39,592 bases of DNA. Origin: Acrasis kona (taxonomy: Eukaryota; Heterolobosea; Eutetramitea; Acrasida; Acrasidae). Of the stretch, positions 33,701-39,592 are shown one piece after another. The stretch covers positions 1-39,592 of the forward strand of contig JAOPGA020001383.1 in the NCBI GenBank assembly GCA_026419775.2. Direction: 5' to 3'. The translations under genes were made by a program, and so were the position numbers. The stretch's first letter is position 1; the number at the start of each line of letters is the position of its first letter. The notes below the pieces were generated by a model that had not been told where the DNA came from, searched no databases, and saw only the letters and a list, made by a program, of their open reading frames with translations.

Positions 33701-36700
33701 AGATTGATGGGCCAAACTGATGTTTCGTGGAAAGGAATCAAAGCGTTCCTGGGCGTTCGTGGTGTAAAGGACAGCATCGTTAATTTCGACGCTCGTTCGA
33801 TTCCCGCTTCGGTTGTTTCCAAAGTAAACGACTACATCACAAAAGAAAAACCAGAGGCCTTCCAAGACGAATACATTAAAAAGAAATCATCAGCGGCACT
33901 TCCATTAGCAAAATGGGTCAAAGCAAACGTACAATATGCAACTGTTATTGTACAGGTCGAACCATTAGAGAAGGAGAAGAAGGAAGCAGAGGAAGCAAAA
34001 GCAAATTCTACAAAATTACTTAATCAATTAGAATCCAAAATGACTCAATTAAATAAAAGAGTGGATGCTTTGAAGAGTGACTATGAGAGAAAAACAAGCG
34101 AGTCGGTCTTGTTGGAAGCAGAAGTAAAGAAACAAGAAGATACGTTAGTAGCTGCAGAGAAATTATTAGGTGCACTAGGAGGCGAAAGAGAGAGATGGGA
34201 CAAACAAGTAAAAGAAGAAGTAGAGGCTTTAAAGTCGCTTCCCTATTACGCTCTCTTGGCCAGTTCTTTCATTACCTATTTGACCAAATTCGACGAAAAT
34301 CAACGCAGCTCTTATATCAAGCAATGGAGCTCCATTTTAAATTTAAAAGAAGAATTCGACTTGACCAAGTTCATGAGTACCGAAAGCGAATTGTTAACGT
34401 TCAAAAAAGAAGGTTTACCCGGCGATAAACTATCCATGCAAAATGCAATTTCCATTTTGAATTGTACTGGATTTACTTTGATTGTAGATCCTTCGAAACA
34501 AGCCACAGAGTGGTTAACGGCTCATTTGATGGGTGGTGCCATCGAACAAACGAATCCTCAAGAACCAAGATTTACAAACACTTTGGAATTAGCTGTAAAG
34601 TTTGGACGTACGTTGATCGTCAATGAAGTGGATCGAATCGATCCAGTGCTATATCCTCTGTTAAGGAACGAAATAAGCATCACTGGAAGCGTTAAAAATG
34701 TTTTGATAGGAGACAAAGTCGTTCCTTATAGCGAAAACTTCAAATTATATCTCATCACTCGTAATCCCAATGTAGTATTAGCACCCGATGCCGAACCATT
34801 GGTCACCGAAGTTAATTTCACGGTGACTCGTTCTGGACTAGAAGGACAGTTACTAGGAGAGACTTTACAGCACGAAAATCCACAATTAGAGACTAAAAAG
34901 AGTGAGCTATTAAAAAAGGAAGAATCAGATAAAATACAAGTGGCCAACCTCGAAAAAACACTTTTGGAAGAGTTGGCAAATTCTCAGGGAAATCTACTAG
35001 AGAATACGGCGTTGATTACGAAACTAAACGAAATCAAAAGAAAAGCAAAACAATTCGAAACAAGTCTTGCCGAAAGTGCAACCATTAAATTGGAACTAGA
35101 TGCTTCTAGAAATGCATATCGACCATTGGCTCAAAGCGGCAGTAACTTGTTCTTTTTGTTAAGTGATTTGAAGAGAGTTAGCAACATGTATCAATTCAGC
35201 TTGAATATCTTTTTGAAATTATTCAAACAAGCGTTAACCACCACCAAACACTCTGATCAGTCCAGTAACGAACTAAGCGTCAGGATAGAAACGCTCAAGG
35301 AGGAATTACAACGAATCGTATACGAATACACGAGCAGATCGTTATTCAAACAAGATCGTTTGTTATTCGCTCTTCACATGTGTTTAGGAAAACAAGATTT
35401 GGTATCAAAAGCAGAGTGGGATTTCTTGATGGGCGTTTACAAAAAATCGAATTCTTCTTCTGGTGCTATCGACTCGAAACTAAGCAAGTGGATACCTGCA
35501 GATAAACAATCTAATGTAGTCAACTTGATGCAAATCTTACCTACCTTTGCTCAACAATTAAATTTTGAGAACGAAGCAATGTGGAGCAAATGGATCAAGA
35601 ATGGAGATTCTACCAATATACCAGCATCTTCTAGAGGAATGACTCATTTACAACAAATGGTGATCATCAAGTGTTTGAAACCTGATCAGCTCTATAACGC
35701 ATTGGGTTCGTTCGCTTGTAATGAATTACGATTGGATTCCATATCGCCACCTACTCTCAAATTGGAAACGATTTACAAACAAGATTCTACGTGGGACGAA
35801 CCCATATTGATCATCAGCACGCCTGGTAGCGATCCCACTCAAGAAATTCAAGATTTGGCCTCTGCAGAGGGTGTCATCCTTCATCAAGTGGCCATGGGTC
35901 AAGGTCAGACCGATCGAGCGGTCGAATTGCTCGAAAAATGTGTAATCAATGGAGAGTGGCTCCTGATGAAGAATTTGCATCTGGTCGTATATTGGTTACC
36001 CATTTTAGAGAAGAAATTATCGACGATACTCACGCCAAATGAAACAGATAAGGAATATGTGAAATTTAGGTTATGGCTCACTACTGAACCACACGACATG
36101 TTCCCCGTCATTTTGTTACAAAGAAGTTTGAAAATCACGTTAGAAGCTCCTCCGGGAATCAAACAAAACTTATTGCGTACGTTTGATTCGTGGGACTCTG
36201 AGTTTTTGAAGGGCACCGACGATAATGCTTATAATCACGTTCGTTCTCAGCTCATGTTCATATTGGCTTGGTTCCATGCGGTCGTACAAGAGCGTAGAAC
36301 TTATCAACCACAAGGATGGACCAAATTCTATGAATTCTCCACTTCTGATTTGAGATCAGCTGGAGATGTCATTAGCGCTGCTATTTTAGCTAATAAACCA
36401 GATTGGCCGACCATCTACGGTTTGTTAGAAAATGCAATTTATGGAGGTAGAGTCGATAATGAATATGATGGTAGAATACTTCGTTCCTATTTACATAAAT
36501 TCTTTAACGATAAAATACTCAACCGAACCGAATTTTTGGCGCGAAGTTTGAATGCACCTGCTGGAAATGATTCCTATAGCGATCACTTGAAATTAGTTCA
36601 TTCCATCGCACCCACCGATTCTCCCGAATTGTTTTATTTACCACCAAATGCAGATCGCGTGGTGCAAACATCTCGTGCGAACAAGGTGCTCGATTCGCTG

Positions 36701-37651
36701 AGGATATTAGCACAATCCACTAGTTCGTCACATGCAGAACGCAGTGGACACTTTAATAGAGAGGAATGGACCACTTTGATCGGTCCAATCATTTTGAATT
36801 GGAAAAAAATGACTACTTTGGATAATGGTTCGCAAAATCCATTGTTGTTCTCTTCGTCCTCTTCACAAAAGAGTAATAATAATAATCAAACGCCAATTGA
36901 TGTGTTTGTGTCGCTAGAGTACCAAAATGCAAAATCGATAGTAAAGTTCATCGATGCTGCTCTTAATGAATTGAATGATGTGATGAGGGGAGCCATTTTG
37001 CTCAATTCTAGAATTGAAAAAGCTGCAAGCGCATTGCTCGTAGGCGAAGTACCGCTCGCGTGGCAAGATAAATGGCCTCAAGGACCAGAATTCAAATCAG
37101 AGTTGTGGTTAAGCGAGGTTATCAATAAAACACTATCTCTCGCTAATATCTGGACCAAGAAATCACAAGAGGGAACGTTGCTAACTGACGCTTTGGAGTT
37201 GCGTCAGCTATTTAGACCAGATATCTTATTGAATGCACTCAAACAACAAACGGCTCGCGTTGGTAAACAACCGGTGGACGAATTGACTCATTTGGTATCG
37301 ATTTGGAGAGATAGTGGCAACGTGAAGGTTGCAATGTCTGCTAAAATTAAGGGTTTGATGCTACAGGGAGCTGGATTTGATGATTTGATGTTGAGTGAGT
37401 TGAGCTCTGATGATGCTCCTGCTTTGTTGAGTTTACCGGTGTGCCAATTGGCGTGGGTCACAAAGAGTGATTATGAGAAGATGGTGGATCATACGGATGC
37501 AATGTTGAAGGTGCCAGTGTATTTCTCAACAACCAGAGAATACACGTTGACCGAAATTTATTTACCTTGTGGAAATAATGCAAGTGGTAAGCAGGATGCA
37601 AGTACTTATATTCTTGGAGGTGTGGCTTTGTTTACAGAATCTCAAATGTAA
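24752..37651 (+). CDS. DYNC2H1: Cytoplasmic dynein-2 (IFT) heavy chain
   Basis: One uninterrupted 12.9-kb exon, 4299 residues, close to the human dynein-2 heavy chain (about 4300). It is the motor that carries IFT trains from tip to base of cilia. Tail about 1-1600; AAA1 P-loop GPAGTGKT (1682-1689) with Walker B CFDEFNR (D1734-E1735); AAA2 GPSGSGKS (from 1975); AAA3 GPEGCGKD (from 2283); AAA4 GKPGICRK (from 2633), degenerate; coiled-coil stalk and microtubule-binding domain about 2855-3160 (EIRSLNVPPDAIRDVLEGVM, GVRGVKDSIVNFDAR); AAA5-6 (TLIVDPSKQATEWL, NPNVVLAPDAEP, NFTVTRSGLEGQLL); C-terminal domain (GWTKFYEFSTSDLRSAGDVI, NAIYGGRVDNEYDGRIL). The AAA3-AAA4 segment (YLKDINLPKPDEYGTTQLIS, FLQQLITHNGFYD, NSLLSSGEVPGLY) matches dynein-2 rather than dynein-1. 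The lack of introns stands out beside its intron-bearing neighbours. Confidence 0.96.
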   Translation: MLQKDDARIKAILNLVACVFPKDIAQNCASQLSASPETEKFIEDSNCTILEFCIVDKKLVISNTISFPPNCTHEYHIIKSKTSGALEESDFTSGNCIQHGSLKHSSPSDNLLNQLHNVYGPLLLANKNYSGDFNPLLQNLLTELESGLESFVHKQNTSKKISEEFFFLTPQEELQYWTEASDTNDYASEIDNTFRNYKLYEKFSRLEQMKLEEITQGTENIVSDIQSALEIVWDLEVSSGKKYPQSRMEHLLSVVSSSFGRLIQLKLGQLNFWSEDFPTVKKSLEQALEICYDWRHSVQTLMFSFTQNMDHKWKGEPHSDLLLDQLSQRMEQILSIRSSHEQIIQNLTDQELADVNVKKLFLPFADIVALHTSTYTEKLWNMAVQQYEASLAPLERRISDKLRARLSQISDQPQLLVIEFQRNKEIIKKPNVKKDLSQERSIFLGHLRSYVKTLRNEFESISYNDKSTPTQVEVGKIMTLIINKIMSTKQIQDKLASISSTANTFLDDLPNADVLTKECQQLENDLEEFSTLQFEKWKRQVKESIDKNNLSADLKGNMIKMDEGKSLMVVNYNERLVSLIRESRQLTILGFRIPDETQQLCNEALEFHAQAMTLKQIANFYNNVHTQIIKSQSAMLVQSASEFERVIKTFDSTIKWNKKQGDKYIDSLKKAADKFTSENRKLRKYHLMISERVSQLFNIDLLRDREKWLDQISTIIRIFSTLSQSYQNMESWRIHWDYQIYRALEHQYQLGLENLNENLPEIKADVIFKNKQIQFNPSFERIREIYFERMSEFISFPEHFEGVHSTTSDGMCPSGRTANKSSIFRQMIYRNESSLLSVYKKAGQLFARLQQAQKRFVNYVVLGTVDSLSQLVEEQLQDTNQWEANFKMVKEKGKEVERIENQIKYSCITLSTQPIKASIDDQLQKLGDVLVRSLRLSAQSHLNKIEEFTKKAQSELTTEPQTMEDIGKSQQFVRELSIDKKNVYTEFDKFESKNKLLRSVSGNYIDVTSYKDKWNDFEDTLMAHEQFLQERTVNLRKDVEGKLTIFRNDVTKFSVTWHAVKPKNNQFEGHTKSKENITKIKEKRLECEELKARADQIQRECEYFGVKKQNMDDLDEVDADISKFESIWKVYEDYVGDLDKYYKEEWIVFKKRYFEFEDFIQKWSTQLKSEDSNSSVVLYIHNQIDTFNTFKDNLKFILGDSWTTDHWIQLFRMIGIDHNAIQYDKLLFGHLLDSSDNIIREKQSIMDLNNRAREEEQIRSELHEIRTWDAKTNFALFEYTSNPKKKLSLIKEWKDILSKVGDFISVIQTLKDHHYASLFAAEIASWEDKLGKLDLYLTGLNQIQRKWLYLEPIFSKGSLPSETARFNRIDKDFIEIMQNVEHDPRVTKLVNQNGLNKEKLKMLQSGLDLCQKALNDFLEEKRMAFPRFYFIGDDDLLEILGQAQNPNIIQSHLKKLFAGIHSVKFNESQTTIVAICSAEGEQVQLKNGVNVTDKVESWLSILDAEVKSTLQRLLYECDQSKEFSLESYPSQILCLSAYITFSRKALHGICSNSLHKVHEEMKQQLNEYASINYGSDLVLELKIKSLMMDLIHNIEVVENLIDKNITSPDHYEWAKQFKYQLGGKDYEGEYPSCYVQMCNTEFYYSFEYQGNVQKLVHTPLTDKCYLTLTQGMHLGYGGNPYGPAGTGKTESVKALGHLFGRQVLVFNCDEGIDFKSMGRIFMGLVKCGAWGCFDEFNRLKEDQLSAVSQQIQIIQAAIKEKKLEEIDLLGKKVKVNMDAGIFVTLNPAGKGYGGRSKLPDNLKQLFRAVAMSVPDIELISEVMLYSEGFEHAKYLGKKLVSVFMLCKQLMSPQQHYDWGLRALKAVLRVGGGQIQQIKRSGSKNVSREKESQMIIKALRVNTLSKLTYDDTELFHGIINDVFPNMSTPDLTYADLESAIRQVLEEQNLIYIESQVKKILQFYEAAKQRMGVVLVGPSGSGKSTVWNVLLEAEKKLGHVIKTYVVNPKAMPRQQLLGHMDMDTREWTDGIITSNARSVFKEPLTTHSWIICDGDIDPEWVESLNSVLDDNRLLTMPSGERIQFSNNVNFIFETHSLRYASPATVSRMGMIFLSQEDVDTESMIASWIKEHPEEHQEVIKQLIDTYFYQAIDILMRYHEDFVMDITKTGIVKCGLSHCYHVSNRGELVCALIRGLGSLLNVEACNTYALDIFLMMGEEPVDRRSPLDCYYEPSQDSFVPYTFDANVDLSIETLKKNPMIKTIDVQRIKNILLPWLDQCEPFILVGPEGCGKDMILRHLFEEHFSNTQIEVIHCNAQTSAMNVVQKLNQSCGVFTTNHGKVMRPNSGERLIIYLKDINLPKPDEYGTTQLISFLQQLITHNGFYDKDLEWIMLERIQIVCSMNPSTSVGRYPLTSRFTSTVRIASISYPSKAQLLSVYNEIVRAALNSNPKITAHPFWSQPANITTLTEAMIELYERIRNKFTLDDHPHYLFTPRDLTRWTLGILNYNFSGGGKKANELIDIWLYESRRLFRDRIVGDSSLATYNSIENSVIDKYFSNFEYKNMLGEVLFGIHPSKPALNPHKIPTYTNKIIAPQSQKYIREHRNLDLYMIQEQSIYIANLERVLLQPGSSLLLIGKPGICRKNALALACFNAKIQLYTPKMTMGYDLKQFKADLRVVLATAGLQNESICLLIEDYQIVNSTFLEYINSLLSSGEVPGLYLPEEIDQMVMPIRDEARDAYMTPFAYFTWRIRRNLRIALIMDPANPLFSVRCQSNPAIFTQCTILWKESWSSEGINAIPKLIIGDSIMKGLSMNEHDLTKYLVAIHNSIPGSTPMLFIRLLRTFDSIYQQVKSKRSEQQNHLLKGLNKLNEAASNVDTLSKNAQVKQKELVEVKKEKDQSMTDIGKNMKLSYAESAKIKKIKEQITKEDEALKVKSEMIDSKLGGIQPILEAAKKAVEGLDAKFLTEIRSLNVPPDAIRDVLEGVMRLMGQTDVSWKGIKAFLGVRGVKDSIVNFDARSIPASVVSKVNDYITKEKPEAFQDEYIKKKSSAALPLAKWVKANVQYATVIVQVEPLEKEKKEAEEAKANSTKLLNQLESKMTQLNKRVDALKSDYERKTSESVLLEAEVKKQEDTLVAAEKLLGALGGERERWDKQVKEEVEALKSLPYYALLASSFITYLTKFDENQRSSYIKQWSSILNLKEEFDLTKFMSTESELLTFKKEGLPGDKLSMQNAISILNCTGFTLIVDPSKQATEWLTAHLMGGAIEQTNPQEPRFTNTLELAVKFGRTLIVNEVDRIDPVLYPLLRNEISITGSVKNVLIGDKVVPYSENFKLYLITRNPNVVLAPDAEPLVTEVNFTVTRSGLEGQLLGETLQHENPQLETKKSELLKKEESDKIQVANLEKTLLEELANSQGNLLENTALITKLNEIKRKAKQFETSLAESATIKLELDASRNAYRPLAQSGSNLFFLLSDLKRVSNMYQFSLNIFLKLFKQALTTTKHSDQSSNELSVRIETLKEELQRIVYEYTSRSLFKQDRLLFALHMCLGKQDLVSKAEWDFLMGVYKKSNSSSGAIDSKLSKWIPADKQSNVVNLMQILPTFAQQLNFENEAMWSKWIKNGDSTNIPASSRGMTHLQQMVIIKCLKPDQLYNALGSFACNELRLDSISPPTLKLETIYKQDSTWDEPILIISTPGSDPTQEIQDLASAEGVILHQVAMGQGQTDRAVELLEKCVINGEWLLMKNLHLVVYWLPILEKKLSTILTPNETDKEYVKFRLWLTTEPHDMFPVILLQRSLKITLEAPPGIKQNLLRTFDSWDSEFLKGTDDNAYNHVRSQLMFILAWFHAVVQERRTYQPQGWTKFYEFSTSDLRSAGDVISAAILANKPDWPTIYGLLENAIYGGRVDNEYDGRILRSYLHKFFNDKILNRTEFLARSLNAPAGNDSYSDHLKLVHSIAPTDSPELFYLPPNADRVVQTSRANKVLDSLRILAQSTSSSHAERSGHFNREEWTTLIGPIILNWKKMTTLDNGSQNPLLFSSSSSQKSNNNNQTPIDVFVSLEYQNAKSIVKFIDAALNELNDVMRGAILLNSRIEKAASALLVGEVPLAWQDKWPQGPEFKSELWLSEVINKTLSLANIWTKKSQEGTLLTDALELRQLFRPDILLNALKQQTARVGKQPVDELTHLVSIWRDSGNVKVAMSAKIKGLMLQGAGFDDLMLSELSSDDAPALLSLPVCQLAWVTKSDYEKMVDHTDAMLKVPVYFSTTREYTLTEIYLPCGNNASGKQDASTYILGGVALFTESQM

Positions 37652-37972
37652 AGGATAATAAATATTTTGTAAATTCAATCTTTATTTTGGCTTATTCATC
37701 TTGGATGGTAGCGAGTCTAAAGGTTGTATGTAATTCTTGAAAGGTTGACTCTATCAAGATAACCTCTGTTTTCAACAAATTTTGCTGTATTGTGAGATTT
37801 TTCGAAAGCTTTTTATACGATTTGTATGCCTCAATAATTAATTATGTGTGGATCTTCTGTTTTCATTTGAATAGTTTCAGAGACACAAGAAGCTTTGACC
37901 ATAATTATTTATTCATCTTTTTGAACATGTTTTTTGATAATCAAATAAGTTTGGTATTTTTTAATGCAAAAT
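37652..37972. other. Dynein-2 3' flank
   Basis: 321 bases. AATAAA at 37657-37662, six bases after the dynein stop, is its probable poly(A) signal. The rest is AT-rich and I see nothing else in it. Confidence 0.55.
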
Positions 37973-38800
37973 TTATTTCTTGCGCTTTCTTCCTCTCAAA
38001 TCCCTATTTTGAAGGACAGCGTTGTGGGTTTGAAGACGTGCGACTTCCTTTTCCGCTTCTATGCGCCTATCCATCTCTCGGCGCAAAGCATTCCAAATCT
38101 CTTCTTTGGTTGGTTCTTTTGTCGATCCAGTCTTTATAAATGAAGTAAGAGTCATTTTGGTTGAGTACTAACTAAATTCGCTTCACACAAAGCAATAAAT
38201 AGTAACTTTTTCGCTTCGCACGTTGTCTGGATTATTTCTCTGGGTACATCAAACATACAGCACACATCGTGGATATCTGGAGTTTTAACGCATTCATTAT
38301 GTCTACTTCATCAAACATACAGCACACGGGCTACCTTTCTTACATATTGTTTTTGTTCATCAAATTCGTAAATTATTTTGAAGGCATGAGAATGGAGACC
38401 ATTTGCAATCAACTTTGCAATATAATTAACAGTTCTGGTATTAATGTTCTTCGCTCTTCTTTTTGATTGAGATACAATATTAACTCTATTTTCAGTCAAG
38501 CAGCTCTCAGCTGGCATTTTATTTAGAAAATGTAAATCAACATGTGATATTTTATCTTGGTTCATACATCCTCCTTTACGGAATATATAAACCATTTTAC
38601 CAAGTTCACGCACTCAATATAACTTGTACAGTCAGATTTGTTTGTTCTGCGACTGTTGCAGCAGCTCTATCTCTGATTCGATTTTTTGCTTCGTATTTTC
38701 ATGCAATTTAATCACTGTCTGAATCGTTTTTCTTCATCACTTAACTTCTTGTTTTTTATTTCCATAACAAATGCTTGCTGTTGCAATCCCAGAGATCTTT
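37973..38800 (-). pseudogene. Decayed coiled-coil gene in shifting frames
   Basis: Coding-like pieces follow each other on the minus strand but in different frames. Near 38790-38715: EIKNKKLSDEEKRFRQ. Then a one-base shift, with TVIKLHENTKQKIESEIELL. In the same frame after two stops, 38613-38311 (KISHVDLHFLNKM, AKNINTRTVNYIAKLIANGL). Then another frame (CCMFDEVDIMNALKTPDIHD, EIIQTTCEAKKLLFIALCEA) ending in a TGA that overlaps the ATG of a 60-residue ORF at 38155-37973 (EEIWNALRREMDRRIEAEKE, ending RGRKRKK). Together they look like a gene broken by at least three small indels. I do not recognise the family. The 60-residue ORF could still be expressed. Undetected introns are another reading, but most junctions lack GT..AG pairs of suitable length. 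Confidence 0.4.
38247..38327. repeat. 19-nt direct repeat, 62-nt period
   Basis: CATCAAACATACAGCACAC occurs at 38247-38265 and 38309-38327. On the minus strand it encodes the twice-seen VCCMFD in the decayed gene. A 62-nt step is not a multiple of three, so such a duplication would itself break a reading frame. Confidence 0.75.
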
Positions 38801-38892
38801 ATTTTTTTAATGGGTTTTTTAGTGGATATTACCTCTGTGTTTGTATTATGCTAGACCTTTATTGCTCCATTGCGTTCGTAAGATTGTATAAT

Positions 38893-39075
38893 ATGGTGAA
38901 TCAAGTTTTGCAGATTTTACAACAGATGAGTGATAATGAAGAAGACGAAGAAGTTGGTGAATATGATAGCACTGCCCAAGAATACTCATCTATGGGTCAA
39001 GACGCAACAATAAATAGCAATGATTCAAATTTAGATCTTGAACATACCGAGTTTTGCTGGAAAGAATGGATATAA
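38893..39075 (+). CDS. Small acidic hypothetical protein (doubtful)
   Basis: 60 codons from ATG 38893, with acidic, low-complexity sense (LQQMSDNEEDEEVGEYDSTA, NSNDSNLDLEHTEF). No family recognised. It ends at TAA 39073-39075, inside a TATAAAAG string, right at the border of rDNA-like sequence. It may be the broken remnant of a longer gene, or chance. Confidence 0.25.
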   Translation: MVNQVLQILQQMSDNEEDEEVGEYDSTAQEYSSMGQDATINSNDSNLDLEHTEFCWKEWI

Positions 39076-39079
39076 AAGG

Positions 39080-39163
39080 TCAAACGCCGGAGGGGACTTC
39101 GAGTCTTCATGGCCTCTGGCTTGTCGGTGTGGTTGGGTGCTTGTCATTGGGGTCTTTGACCCA
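39080..39163 (+). other. Presumed ITS1 remnant before 5.8S
   Basis: GC-rich sequence unlike the AT-rich flank to its left, ending in a perfect hairpin at 39150-39162 (GGGTC TTT GACCC) just before 5.8S. The conserved 3' end of 18S rRNA (the GGATCATT region) is not present to the left, so the rDNA begins inside ITS1 or at a junction. Confidence 0.5.
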
Positions 39164-39318
39164 CAATCTTCATAATGGATGACTCGGCTCTTGTATCGAT
39201 GAAGAACGCAGCGAAAGGCGAAACGTAATGTGAATCGCAACTAACAGTGAATCATCGAATCTTTGAACGCATACTGCACCCTCAGGCACCACTTGTGTTG
39301 CTTGTCGGTATCAACTTA
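39164..39318 (+). rRNA. 5.8S ribosomal RNA
   Basis: Conserved eukaryotic 5.8S blocks are read directly: GATGAAGAACGCAGCGAAAG (39199 onward), TAATGTGAATCGCA, and ATCATCGAATCTTTGAACGC. The ends are estimated from the usual length of about 155 nt. The core is well conserved and shows no obvious damage. Confidence 0.9.
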
Positions 39319-39408
39319 AGAGTGTCGGTTAAGGAAGGCCTTCGGGCCGTGGGTTATGTCGAAGGCTACCACGGCTACTCCAGACTCACGTCACCCCCCC
39401 TGTAAATA
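39319..39408 (+). other. ITS2
   Basis: Spacer of about 90 nt between 5.8S and 28S, short for ITS2. It contains a helix with stem GCCGTGG (39346-39352) and CCACGGC (39369-39375) and a 16-nt loop. Confidence 0.75.
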
Positions 39409-39592
39409 ACCTACGGCCTCGTTTGTTGAAGAATACCCGCTGGATTTAAGCATATTATTAAGCGGAGGAAAAGAAACCAAAAGGGATTTCCTTAGTAGTG
39501 GCGAATGAAGAGGAAAAAGCCTATCCTGAATCGGGTCGTATGACTTGAGATGTGGGGTCTGGATGTTACTCCTGGTGGTGGCATGGACTAAA
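39409..39592 (+). rRNA. 28S ribosomal RNA, 5' end (cut by window)
   Basis: Conserved start of the large-subunit rRNA: TACCCGCTGGATTTAAGCAT (39434 onward), TTAAGCGGAGGAAAAGAAAC, and GTAGTGGCGAATGAAGAGG. The 5' boundary is approximate. It continues past the right edge. Confidence 0.92.

Noticed and set aside
24752-37651. Dynein-1 (DYNC1H1) or axonemal dynein
   Set aside because: Length near 4300, the AAA3 segment DINLPKPDEYGTTQLISFL and the stalk and C-terminal motifs follow dynein-2. Axonemal chains have different AAA1-AAA4 signatures.
38686-38892. N-terminal half of the 129-residue plus ORF
   Set aside because: Phe/Cys-rich and random-looking; it is the complement of the coding-like minus-strand fragments. 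Only the acidic part from 38893 is kept, with low confidence.

Overview
This window is nuclear DNA from a compact eukaryotic (protist) genome. Most protein-coding genes carry tiny GT..AG introns (19 of the 20 I placed are 35-46 nt), intergenic gaps are short, and AATAAA signals sit on or just past several stop codons. The right end carries 5.8S, ITS2 and the 5' end of 28S rRNA. A full-length cytoplasmic dynein-2 (IFT) heavy chain implies the lineage has, or recently had, a cilium or flagellum. That argues against dictyostelids. With F-box/GTPase fusions, RGS, RCC1/EGF surface proteins and a helicase-bearing Dicer, an amoeboflagellate such as a heterolobosean (Naegleria/Acrasis-like) is my best guess, but this is inference only.

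Layout. 1-9369 (-): most of a giant surface protein of at least 3023 residues, running off the left edge: short leader, RCC1-type propeller repeats, 16 EGF-like repeats, a Thr-Pro linker, then at least three adhesin/TIG modules. 9713-10895 (-): TauD-like Fe(II)/2-oxoglutarate dioxygenase. 11421-15300 (+): Dicer. 15318-16180 (-): F-box fused to a Ras-like GTPase with a CaaX end. 16232-16813 (+): 2H phosphoesterase. 16910-19114 (-): CLC chloride channel with two CBS domains. 19443-19973 (-): Arf-family gene broken by three one-base losses. 20234-20644 (+): CsbD-like protein. 21002-22784 (+): a second, longer F-box/Ras-like GTPase fusion, also ending in CaaX, with one frame break. 23234-24564 (+): RGS-START fusion. 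24752-37651 (+): dynein-2 heavy chain, 4299 residues in one exon. 37.9-38.8 kb (-): decayed coding-like fragments. 38893-39075 (+): a doubtful small acidic ORF. About 39080-39592 (+): rDNA without an 18S gene beside it.

Themes. Several genes act in signalling and traffic (two F-box GTPases, Arf relic, RGS-START, CLC) and one in RNA silencing (Dicer). The most unusual architecture is the pair of F-box/Ras-like GTPase fusions. Both keep the P-loop, both lack the DxxG glycine and switch-II glutamine, and both end in CaaX. This suggests membrane-anchored F-box receptors controlled by nucleotide binding. The Dicer and F-box-GTPase genes converge with 17 bp between stops and interlocking poly(A) signals. 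The window starts inside a repeated gene and ends in rDNA, so it may be a whole contig bounded by repeats.
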